The notes under the pieces: generated by a model
Told to the model about the DNA's origin: nothing
What the model saw: the letters and a program-made list of their open reading frames with translations, nothing else
Databases searched by the model: none
Position numbers and translations under genes: made by a program
In this document: in pieces, positions 1-5,836 of the stretch
Layout: each line of letters starts with the position of its first letter
Position numbering within the stretch: the first letter of the stretch is position 1
Source of the DNA: Campylobacteraceae bacterium
Lineage (GTDB): Bacteria; Campylobacterota; Campylobacteria; Campylobacterales; Sulfurospirillaceae
Direction: 5' to 3'
Length of the DNA: 6,616 nucleotides
Assembly: GCA_027055635.1 (NCBI GenBank)
Contig: JALUMZ010000280.1
Location: 1 to 6,616, forward strand

Positions 1-282
1 ATCTTGTATATCTCCATTGTCGGCTAGCTTTTGGATTACATCATTATAATTTGCCCAGGCAGCCTTTTCCCATGGATTTGCTTGTACTGCTTTTTGTGCA
101 TATACTTTTGCAAGAGGTAGGTTGTCGGCATCAACTTCGGCTCTTGAGAGTTTTACATAGTGCGCACAAAGAGTCTTGTCCATGCTGTAATTTTGTCTAT
201 TTTGAGCACTCAAATTTATGCCAAGTAGTCCTAGCAGCAGCCCTAAACCTAAAACTGCTATGATTAATTTTTTGATTTTCAT
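1..282 (-). CDS. Exported TPR-like protein of unknown function (partial, 3' end outside window)
   Basis: The reading frame is open for 94 codons from an ATG at 282-280 to the window edge, so the C-terminus is missing. Residues 1-5 are basic (MKIKK), residues 6-24 form a Leu/Gly-rich hydrophobic core, and LSA-Q around residue 26 is a plausible signal peptidase I site, so the protein is probably periplasmic; an uncleaved membrane anchor is also possible. Residues about 56-88 read like a TPR helix pair (AKVYAQKAVQANPWEKAAW), with the usual small residues, a Tyr and an NP turn. One cysteine (C39) is visible and there is no CxxCH haem motif. The start is supported by AGGAG six bases upstream. The gene begins 9 bp after the psrB stop, and its Shine-Dalgarno overlaps that stop, so it is almost certainly in the psr operon. 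A TPR fold suggests a protein-protein role, such as assembly or docking of the complex, but this is inference. I do not recognise the family. Confidence 0.75.
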   Translation of the reverse strand, partial: MKIKKLIIAVLGLGLLLGLLGINLSAQNRQNYSMDKTLCAHYVKLSRAEVDADNLPLAKVYAQKAVQANPWEKAAWANYNDVIQKLADNGDIQD

Positions 283-288
283 TTCATT

Positions 289-293
289 CTCCT
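289..293 (-). promoter_or_regulatory. Ribosome binding site overlapping the psrB stop codon
   Basis: AGGAG on the minus strand lies six bases before the ATG of the TPR-like gene and shares two bases with the TAG stop of psrB (294-292). This spacing decides the start of the downstream gene and suggests translational coupling between the two. Confidence 0.7.
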
Positions 294-885
294 AATAATT
301 TAGTGTGACATAGTAAACATTTGGTGATGTTCCCTCGTCCTCTTTAAGTTTATATACACTTGTTGCATCTTTTAGCATTTTTGAAACATTGCTGTTGGTA
401 TCATTTAAGTCACCAAAGTTTCTTGATTCACCTACACATGTTGTTACACAAGCAGGGTCAAGCCCGTTGCTTATACGAGGTAGGCAGAAAGTACACTTAT
501 CAACTGTTTGTTCCTCTTCATTGTAATATCTTGCATCGTAAGGGCAAGCAACCATACAAGCTTTACAGCCTATACACATATCAGGCTCAACCAGTACAAT
601 ACCGTCCTCGTCTCGTTTGAAACTAGCCCCTGTTGGGCAAACATCTACGCAAGGTGCATTATCACAGTGATTGCACAGTGTCGGTAGAAATCCGATAGTA
701 GGATTTCCATGTATATCTTCACTCTCTACTTCAAATACCTTTGTTCTAAATGCCTCTTTCATAGCAGGCACATCCCAATCGGTTTTACAAGAGACATAGC
801 AGGCATCACAACCAATACATCTATCTCCGACTATAACCATCGCAAGGTTTTTTTGTTTTTTTGTTTTTTTATGTATTAAACTCAT
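292..885 (-). CDS. psrB: Four-cluster [4Fe-4S] electron-transfer subunit, PsrB/PhsB type
   Basis: This 197-residue protein passes electrons between the NrfD membrane subunit and the molybdopterin subunit. Four cysteine groups are complete: C23/26/29/33, C71/74/79/83, C104/107/110/114 and C131/134/146/150. That is the pattern of the DmsB/PsrB/PhsB family, four cubane clusters, and no cysteine is replaced. The FGDLND motif near residues 157-162 is typical of PsrB/TtrB-like proteins. It has no signal peptide, as expected for a subunit that crosses the membrane bound to its Tat-exported partner. The start at 885 is supported by AAAGG six bases upstream and lies one base beyond the psrA stop. It gives a Lys-rich extension (residues 5-13) ahead of Met16, which is where many relatives align their first residues; Met16 has no clear ribosome binding site. 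The extension is encoded by an unusual octamer repeat, described separately. The exact substrate of the complex is not determined by this subunit. Confidence 0.93.
   Translation of the reverse strand: MSLIHKKTKKQKNLAMVIVGDRCIGCDACYVSCKTDWDVPAMKEAFRTKVFEVESEDIHGNPTIGFLPTLCNHCDNAPCVDVCPTGASFKRDEDGIVLVEPDMCIGCKACMVACPYDARYYNEEEQTVDKCTFCLPRISNGLDPACVTTCVGESRNFGDLNDTNSNVSKMLKDATSVYKLKEDEGTSPNVYYVTLNY
847..870 (-). repeat. Three perfect tandem copies of an 8-bp unit, AAAAAAAC, inside psrB
   Basis: On the coding strand the sequence is three uninterrupted AAAAAAAC units, encoding the Lys/Thr/Gln stretch at residues 6-13 of PsrB. A unit of 8 bp is not a multiple of three, so gain or loss of one copy would shift the psrB frame just after its start. 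Poly-A runs of seven also favour polymerase slippage. Whether the locus really varies cannot be seen from one sequence. Confidence 0.9.
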
Positions 886-886
886 A

Positions 887-3148
887 TTATGCCTTTACTA
901 CTTTTACAAAACCGTTATGAAATGCCGCCGCTCCACTAAGTGGATCAACATCATCACTGATAAACCAATTCTCTTTAGTGCCTTTTTCATATCCTCTGCT
1001 CCAAGCTTTGGTTGTGTGTCCAAAACCATGATGAATAAATACGGTACCCTCTTTGATTCTTTTGGTTACTTTTAATTTTTCGCTATGGTCTGACCTGTGT
1101 CCAGTTTTAGCATTTACTAAAGATACCATATCTCCATCTTTAAAACCCATCTTTTTAGCATCTTTTGGATTCATCCAAACAGGTGTATCGTCTTGAAGTT
1201 CTAAAAGTATCCAGTTGTTTTGACTTCTGGCATGTGAATGGTGTGGAGTTCTGCCAAAAAGCATTCTAAACTCACCTTCTTTTGGTGTAATTGGATCTTT
1301 ATATACAGGAAGTGGAGAAAAGTCATCTCCTTGTTTCTTTGCCATTTCTTCAAGGTCTTTTACATATAGCTGTACTTTCCCGGTTGAGGTTGAAAAATTT
1401 AGTGCACTTCCGCTTGCATTTGGATATGGATCAACATCTTCAAAAAGCAAAACTCCATCTTTTTCCAATACTTCCATCTGTTCTTTACTTAAGATTTGTG
1501 ATAACTCTTCGACTTGTTCTTCTGGAGATTTTTCAAACCAATCATCCAAATCAAACTCTTTTGCTATGCCTTTACATATCTCAAAACACCCTTTGGTATC
1601 ATATATAGGCTTTATAGCAGGTTTTCTAAGAGCAATGAATGGTGTTTTGTCTTTTTGTGCATAAGGTGCATCAAATCTCTCAAGATATGTGGATTCAGGA
1701 AAGATAACATCAGCATACATCACTGTATCACTAAATTGAGTATCGATTGCTATGATGAGTTCAAGATTGTCTATGGCTTTGTATAGATTGTTTACCCCAA
1801 CGCTTGAGTGAGATAGAGGATTTGTACCATACAGTAACCACGCTTTTATTGGATACGGTTTTTTTGTTAGAGTTGCTTCATATATACCATTTGTTCTACC
1901 GAGGCTTGGTGGGGCTAATGGAAATTTTTCTCCTTCTCCAACTCCATCAGCTCTTCTTGCATCAGGTGCATCAGGATGTTCTTCTTTTGGAAAATCAACA
2001 GGAACTTTGTTTCTAATAAAAATTCCGCCTGGAACTCCCCAGTTTCCCATGAGTGCATTTAGTATCGCTATGGCTCTTACTGTTTGTGTATCGTTGCCGT
2101 ATCTCGTCATTCTCCTTGGTGGAATTGCTACAACATTCGGAGCATCTTTGGCAAATTCCCATGCGATCCTCTCTATGGTCTTGGCATCTATTCCAGTTTT
2201 CTTGCTTGCCCATTTTGGTGTATATTTTTTTATATGTTTGCTTAGTTCATTGTAACCATAGCAGTATTTTCTTACAAAATCCATATTTGCAAGGTTGTCT
2301 CTGATTATTACATGTATAAAACCAAGTGCTAGCGCCATATCTGTTCCGGGGTTTATCTGTAACCAGTCTGTTGCTCTTACAGCCGATTCACTCTGCCTTG
2401 GGTCTATATAAGTTAGTTTTGAGCCTCTTGCCAAGCCTTCAGCAAAATCTTCCGCTTCTCTGACTTGGACAGCTCCAGCAAAGTTTCTACCAAAAATTAT
2501 CATATGCTTTGAGTTTGACATGTCAAATGTCTCATGTCCGCTCACACCCGTTCCAAAAGTCAAAGCCCAAGCCATTTCACGGCTACCCATACATTGTGAA
2601 TATGCAGGTATCGTGATATTTGGACTGCCTAATGCCATTGTGAGCATATGAGGATATGGCTCGCCCGTTCCATGCATAAAAGTAGCCAGCGTTTCAGGAC
2701 CAAACTCATCTATAAGTGGGTTTAGCTTTTTATAAACATATTTATATGCCTCTTCCCAAGATACTTTTTTAAATTTTCCTTCTCCTCTTTTTCCTGTTCT
2801 TATCAGCGGAGATTGGATACGGTCTGCATCATAGGTTGATTGGATTCCAGCATTTCCTTTGGCACAAAGATGACCTCTGTTGTTTGGATTTAGCTTGTTT
2901 CCTTCTAGTTTATGAATTACACCTTTTCTTGTATATACATTTACACCACAATTCCAAAAGCACATCTCACAAAAATTTGGAGACTCTACACCTCTGTCAT
3001 ATTTTAAAAACCTAGCACCTCTTGAGGCCTCTTGTTTTATAGATGCCTTTAGTGGAGATGGAAGACCTGTTATCCCAGCTGTTATAGCGACTGAGCTTGC
3101 GCCTGCGAGTTTTAAGAATCCTCTTCTTGATATATTGTGTCTGCTCAT
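887..3148 (-). CDS. psrA: Molybdopterin catalytic subunit of a polysulfide/thiosulfate reductase-type complex
   Basis: This 753-residue protein has the length of PsrA and PhsA (roughly 760). A Tat signal is clear: SRRGFLK at residues 7-13, then a hydrophobic stretch to about residue 29, so the folded enzyme is exported to the periplasm. A [4Fe-4S] site follows at C60, C63, C67 and C95 (CX2CX3CX27C). C186 in the context SQCMGSRE is the expected cysteine ligand to molybdenum in the bis-MGD cofactor. The C-terminal dinucleotide-binding domain begins near residue 625 and contains GRTPHHSHARSQNN, a motif typical of the PsrA/PhsA group. The expected reaction is reduction of a sulfur-sulfur bond (polysulfide, sulfur or thiosulfate) with quinol-derived electrons; related enzymes can also act on tetrathionate or arsenate, so the substrate is inferred. 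The ATG shares one base with the TGA of psrC (TGATG), and GGAG lies eight bases upstream. No frame damage is visible. Confidence 0.93.
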   Translation of the reverse strand: MSRHNISRRGFLKLAGASSVAITAGITGLPSPLKASIKQEASRGARFLKYDRGVESPNFCEMCFWNCGVNVYTRKGVIHKLEGNKLNPNNRGHLCAKGNAGIQSTYDADRIQSPLIRTGKRGEGKFKKVSWEEAYKYVYKKLNPLIDEFGPETLATFMHGTGEPYPHMLTMALGSPNITIPAYSQCMGSREMAWALTFGTGVSGHETFDMSNSKHMIIFGRNFAGAVQVREAEDFAEGLARGSKLTYIDPRQSESAVRATDWLQINPGTDMALALGFIHVIIRDNLANMDFVRKYCYGYNELSKHIKKYTPKWASKKTGIDAKTIERIAWEFAKDAPNVVAIPPRRMTRYGNDTQTVRAIAILNALMGNWGVPGGIFIRNKVPVDFPKEEHPDAPDARRADGVGEGEKFPLAPPSLGRTNGIYEATLTKKPYPIKAWLLYGTNPLSHSSVGVNNLYKAIDNLELIIAIDTQFSDTVMYADVIFPESTYLERFDAPYAQKDKTPFIALRKPAIKPIYDTKGCFEICKGIAKEFDLDDWFEKSPEEQVEELSQILSKEQMEVLEKDGVLLFEDVDPYPNASGSALNFSTSTGKVQLYVKDLEEMAKKQGDDFSPLPVYKDPITPKEGEFRMLFGRTPHHSHARSQNNWILLELQDDTPVWMNPKDAKKMGFKDGDMVSLVNAKTGHRSDHSEKLKVTKRIKEGTVFIHHGFGHTTKAWSRGYEKGTKENWFISDDVDPLSGAAAFHNGFVKVVKA
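892..896 (-). promoter_or_regulatory. Ribosome binding site of psrB inside the psrA 3' end
   Basis: AAAGG lies six bases before the ATG at 885, within the last psrA codons. It favours the long PsrB start over the internal Met16, which has only A-rich sequence before it. Confidence 0.6.
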
Positions 3149-4296
3149 CAGTGTGTCTCCTCTTCTAAGTCTATAAATTTTTCTCCTAAAAAGAAGATTA
3201 GAAGCGCAACTCCTAAACCACCTATAAAGATAGAGAGCTCACTGTTTGAGACATGATAGGTATGAAGCGTAAAATTCATATGAATATCTGGTCTTGAAAG
3301 AAGTTGTCCACCGACTATGTTATCAAATCTTGCAAAAAACATACCGATTATCATAAATAATCCAGCTAACGCAGATAAAAATGGAGATTTAAAACCGCTA
3401 ATCACAAGTAACAAGGCAGGAATTATAATTCCCAAACCAAGCTCAAGATAGTAAAAATTAAAAGCTAGAGGACCCTTACCTATAAAAAGTTTCATAGTTG
3501 CATCAAGTTCACTTTGTGCGCCATAGGTATTTAAAAAGACATTCCAAGTGTCAACAAAAAACATCAAGCAAAGGCCAAGAAAAAGCATTTTGCTGAGTGC
3601 ACTCACATTGTCGATTAAAATTTTTCCTCTACCACTTACAAATATCATCATCAAAACTATTGCTGCACCTGCGGTTACAGCTGAAATGATAAAAAAGAGT
3701 GAAAAAGATGTACTGTGCCAAAGTGGTCTAGTTGCATTTGATGCAAAAACAAATGCTAGTGTGGAGTAGGCAATAACACCCAAGAATAAGCCAAAAAGTG
3801 AAGCAAAAAAGGCTGATTCGTGTTTTTTACTTACTAAGAAATATACCTCAATAGCAAGTAGTGGTAACTCTATCATATAGAGCGTAACCATCCACCAAAT
3901 TGGAGAAGTTATCTCAAAATTTGTGTAATATTTTAGCAGTCTTAAAGTTTGTAGCTGATAAGGTCCGGCTAACTCCCAAAATATGATAAAAAATGCTCCA
4001 ATTAGTGCCGAGAGTGAGATAAGTGCTACTCTTTTGCTCATCACATGAAAGGCATTTACTTTAAATACATGTGCTAAAGAGCCTATGATGGCAGTTCCCG
4101 CACTAATACCCACTAAAAAAGAGTATCCTATGATTAATATGCCCCATGGCACCTCTCTGCTAATTCCATAAGATGCTTCTTGTCCGTTTAAAAAGACTTG
4201 ATACATCCCATAGATACTAACAGCTGCTATAAGAAAAGACAAAAATAGCCATGCACTCGAGGGCTTTTTTTGTATAATGCTTGCGTCTGTACTCAT
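3148..4296 (-). CDS. psrC: NrfD/PsrC-family integral membrane subunit (quinone side)
   Basis: This 382-residue protein is very hydrophobic, with about ten predicted membrane helices, near residues 16-36, 51-78, 88-110, 131-155, 161-186, 192-220, 232-254, 276-300, 303-325 and 350-372. REVPWGILIIGYSFLVGISAG at 47-67 is the characteristic NrfD-family segment. Other family-like landmarks are SPIWWM at 131-136, ATRPLWH at 188-194 and ARFDNIVGGQ near 324. It anchors the catalytic pair and exchanges electrons with the quinone pool. Ten helices and about 380 residues place it with the long NrfD proteins (HybB/DsrP-like length) rather than the shorter Thermus PsrC (about 250 residues, eight helices). 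The start is supported by AAGGGG five bases upstream, and its ATG overlaps the torD TGA by four bases. The gene precedes psrA here, whereas in the classic psrABC order it is last. The family call is secure; the gene symbol follows context. Confidence 0.9.
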   Translation of the reverse strand: MSTDASIIQKKPSSAWLFLSFLIAAVSIYGMYQVFLNGQEASYGISREVPWGILIIGYSFLVGISAGTAIIGSLAHVFKVNAFHVMSKRVALISLSALIGAFFIIFWELAGPYQLQTLRLLKYYTNFEITSPIWWMVTLYMIELPLLAIEVYFLVSKKHESAFFASLFGLFLGVIAYSTLAFVFASNATRPLWHSTSFSLFFIISAVTAGAAIVLMMIFVSGRGKILIDNVSALSKMLFLGLCLMFFVDTWNVFLNTYGAQSELDATMKLFIGKGPLAFNFYYLELGLGIIIPALLLVISGFKSPFLSALAGLFMIIGMFFARFDNIVGGQLLSRPDIHMNFTLHTYHVSNSELSIFIGGLGVALLIFFLGEKFIDLEEETH

Positions 4297-4817
4297 AATT
4301 TCCCCTTGAAAGAACTTATAATTTGTTTAAAAATTTCTACCGCATAGCTGAAGGTCTTTATCTGTGTTGCAGATTTCAAAGAGCTTGCAAAATCATCTAT
4401 CCAAGTTAAAAACTTGGCAAACTCTTCTATCTCTTCTTTTTTTTCATCTTCAGCTAAGATTGCAATAAATGAAACCATGGAAGATAAGTTGTCAGCCGGT
4501 TTTTTCATACTTTTGGCATCAAATTCATATCCACACCTATTGTAAAAATCAAGAATTTTTGACAAAGTTTTTCCGGACATTTTTCCATCTATCCACCAAG
4601 ATGCATATGGTACGCATTTTAGTTTTGTAGAGTTCATGGAAAAAATTCGTATATATTCTGCTTGTAAGTCATCAAGAGCAACTTCTTGTGAGTTACATTT
4701 TGTGTTTGTCAAATCCTCTAGTTTTTTTATTTTTTCTTTGTAGTCATCATTTGGATAATCCAAAATATCCGCACACAAAAAGAGTGCGGATATTTTATCA
4801 TTTAATGATATGTTCAA
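4293..4817 (-). CDS. TorD/DmsD-family cytoplasmic chaperone for the molybdoenzyme
   Basis: With the TTG start chosen here the protein has 174 residues, usual for TorD/DmsD/NarJ chaperones. Family features are the N-terminal helix ending LDYPND (19-24), EYIRIF at 54-59, PYASWW at 70-75 followed by G78, and PADNLSSM at 107-114, where many relatives have a P-D-H motif; the His is Asn here. Such proteins bind the Tat signal or immature catalytic subunit, delay export and help insert the Mo cofactor; PsrA in the same operon is the obvious client. An ATG in the same frame exists only at 4916, about 98 bases inside the rhodanese gene, and adds residues with no family likeness. TTG at 4817 lies one base after the rhodanese stop, with AAGGG eleven bases upstream. 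A second TTG at 4835-4837 is less likely. The early codons hold a 13-bp hairpin. The start is the least certain part of this call. Confidence 0.85.
   Translation of the reverse strand: MNISLNDKISALFLCADILDYPNDDYKEKIKKLEDLTNTKCNSQEVALDDLQAEYIRIFSMNSTKLKCVPYASWWIDGKMSGKTLSKILDFYNRCGYEFDAKSMKKPADNLSSMVSFIAILAEDEKKEEIEEFAKFLTWIDDFASSLKSATQIKTFSYAVEIFKQIISSFKGKL
4762..4796 (-). promoter_or_regulatory. Perfect 13-bp stem-loop at the rhodanese/torD junction, possible attenuator or mRNA-processing site
   Basis: The arms at 4762-4774 and 4784-4796 are exact reverse complements (AAAATATCCGCAC / GTGCGGATATTTT) with a 9-base loop. On the transcribed strand the stem has a GC-rich centre and ends in TATTTT, like a weak intrinsic terminator. 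It begins 22 bases after the rhodanese stop but lies inside torD codons 8-19. The structure is certain from the sequence. Its role, partial termination, transcript cleavage or protection of the rhodanese 3' end, is inference. Confidence 0.5.
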
Positions 4818-4818
4818 A

Positions 4819-5760
4819 TTACTTATCGCCCTTGACAAGTCTTCTTTTTGGCCACCTTGTATAATCAGCCATACTTCCACTATACATTCTTGATTTGTCA
4901 CCCATACCAAGAACATATTTACCTGCGAACCAAGTACCAGCTGCTAAGTGACCGGTGTTACAGTAAGAAATAATAGGTTTGCTTGTATCAAGTCCAGCAT
5001 CTTTAAATTTTGCAGAAACAAATGCCTTATCTCCTAGATAGTAAACACCATCTTTTTTAACTGCAAGTTTTTTTGTGCTAAGAGCAACTGCACCTTTAAG
5101 ATGTCCTTCATGAAGTCTTCTTGGGTCTTTTGCAGTTCCATCCCAATGCTTACCTTTGCCGTTTGAATCCAAAGTTTGAGCATTACCTGTCCATACAGCT
5201 TCATCAACATCTTCACCTGTTGCCATAATAGTTTGGTTAAATTTTCTACCTTTGAAGCTAAAGTCACCTTTTTTAACTTTTGGTCTTACACTATCAACTG
5301 CTCCTCCAGCTTTTTTCCAACCGGCAAATCCACCATCTAAGATAGCTACATTTGGAAAGCCATAGTACTCACTTGTGAAATCAGCAAGTGCCGCATCTCT
5401 AAAATCTTTTGATGCAGTTCCACCACTATAGAAAACTATAGCACTATCATTGTTTACGCCACTTTTTTTCATAGTTCTTTTAAATGTAAGAGGAGAAGCA
5501 ACATAACCAGGAATTGCTTTTTTGGTAACCTTGCTATAGTATCTTCCTTGTCTGAAATCTCTACTTTTCCAAGCAACAGCACCTTTAATATGCTCTTTCT
5601 TGTAGCCTTTTTTTCTAACATCTACTACCACTAGACTTTTGTCACCCATATGTGATTTTAACCAACTCGCATCAACTATATGATTTGCAGGAACAGTTAA
5701 AGCCATCGCTGAAACACTGATAAGGGCTGAAATCACTAGCCCACTTGTAATTTTTTTCAT
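4819..5760 (-). CDS. Exported two-domain rhodanese (sulfurtransferase), probable periplasmic sulfur carrier
   Basis: This 313-residue protein starts with a classical signal peptide: MKK, a hydrophobic core to about residue 18, and AMA-L at 18-21 as the likely cleavage site. Two rhodanese domains follow. The first (about 28-155) has VDVR at 46-49 and LDGGFAGW at 141-148, but its active loop reads YSGGTASK (111-118) with no cysteine, as in the inactive half of tandem rhodaneses. The second (about 175-305) carries the catalytic cysteine, C267, in CNTGHLAAG. C267 is the only cysteine in the protein. Rhodaneses move sulfane sulfur through a cysteine persulfide. Encoded directly ahead of a Psr-like reductase, this one may deliver or bind polysulfide sulfur outside the cytoplasm, as the unrelated-in-length Sud protein does in Wolinella; thiosulfate use is also possible. 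The start is clear: AAGGAG lies five bases upstream. It is the first gene after the intergenic gap and probably the first of the operon. Confidence 0.9.
   Translation of the reverse strand: MKKITSGLVISALISVSAMALTVPANHIVDASWLKSHMGDKSLVVVDVRKKGYKKEHIKGAVAWKSRDFRQGRYYSKVTKKAIPGYVASPLTFKRTMKKSGVNNDSAIVFYSGGTASKDFRDAALADFTSEYYGFPNVAILDGGFAGWKKAGGAVDSVRPKVKKGDFSFKGRKFNQTIMATGEDVDEAVWTGNAQTLDSNGKGKHWDGTAKDPRRLHEGHLKGAVALSTKKLAVKKDGVYYLGDKAFVSAKFKDAGLDTSKPIISYCNTGHLAAGTWFAGKYVLGMGDKSRMYSGSMADYTRWPKRRLVKGDK
4829..4833 (-). promoter_or_regulatory. Probable ribosome binding site for torD
   Basis: AAGGG within the last rhodanese codons lies eleven bases before the TTG at 4817. The spacing is longer than ideal, so translation of torD may depend on ribosomes finishing the rhodanese gene one base upstream. 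Confidence 0.4.
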
Positions 5761-5765
5761 ATATT

Positions 5766-5771
5766 CTCCTT
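5766..5771 (-). promoter_or_regulatory. Strong ribosome binding site of the rhodanese gene
   Basis: A full AAGGAG lies five bases before the ATG at 5760. It is the best Shine-Dalgarno in the window, which fits high expression of the exported rhodanese relative to torD downstream. Confidence 0.8.
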
Positions 5772-5774
5772 AAA

Positions 5775-5789
5775 AATTTATTGTAAATT
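5775..5789. promoter_or_regulatory. Short AT-rich dyad in the rhodanese leader
   Basis: AATTTA and TAAATT form a perfect 6-bp inverted repeat around TTG, between the candidate -10 box and the ribosome binding site. It could be a small operator half-site pair, but in sequence this AT-rich it may be chance. Confidence 0.2.
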
Positions 5790-5792
5790 CAT

Positions 5793-5798
5793 TTTATA
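5793..5798 (-). promoter_or_regulatory. Candidate -10 box of the operon promoter
   Basis: TATAAA on the minus strand (followed by AT) lies in the only long gap between genes and would start transcription some 25 bases before the rhodanese ATG. T-rich sequence lies upstream, as in many Campylobacterota promoters, which often lack a -35 box. The position where a -35 box would fall is occupied by the 11-bp tandem repeat. An overlapping TATTAT one step upstream is an alternative. Confidence 0.45.
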
Positions 5799-5801
5799 AT
5801 A

Positions 5802-5823
5802 AAAAAGGGAGTAAAAAGGGAGT
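5802..5823 (-). repeat. Perfect tandem 11-bp direct repeat upstream of the operon, candidate regulator site
   Basis: The unit ACTCCCTTTTT (minus strand) occurs twice in a row without a mismatch, at 5823-5813 and 5812-5802. The C-triplets are the only GC-rich bases in a very AT-rich gap. An 11-bp period, one helical turn, is how OmpR/PhoB-type response regulators bind head-to-tail. The site lies just upstream of the candidate -10 and covers the -35 position. The repeat is certain; regulator binding is inference. Confidence 0.5.
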
Positions 5824-5836
5824 TTGAAGTATATTT

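Noticed and set aside
2013..2213. Minus-strand alternative-frame open frame inside psrA (and a similar one at 5034-5267 inside the rhodanese gene)
   Set aside because: They are short frames in a shifted register of well-supported genes, with no domain and no ribosome binding site.
51..2304. Plus-strand open frames opposite the TPR-like gene, psrB and psrA (for example 51-263, 360-620, 1291-1608, 1514-1786, 1804-2016, 2007-2255, 2053-2304)
   Set aside because: All lie antisense to strongly supported genes, have low-complexity Leu/His/Cys-rich translations and show no family motif.
4437..4444. A8 homopolymer (coding strand) in torD, with similar runs in the kinase gene
   Set aside because: Single A7-A8 runs from Lys codons are expected in an AT-rich genome. 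Unlike the psrB octamer there is no repeated unit.
4818..4916. Upstream in-frame extension of the torD reading frame to an ATG at 4916
   Set aside because: It lies wholly inside the 3' end of the rhodanese gene, has no visible ribosome binding site, and its residues do not resemble a TorD N-terminus. It is more likely an open frame by chance.
5799..5836. Terminator for the histidine kinase gene in the gap before the rhodanese
   Set aside because: T-rich stretches occur after the stop, but I found no inverted repeat ahead of them. The T runs belong to the 11-bp direct repeats, so read-through from the kinase gene remains possible.
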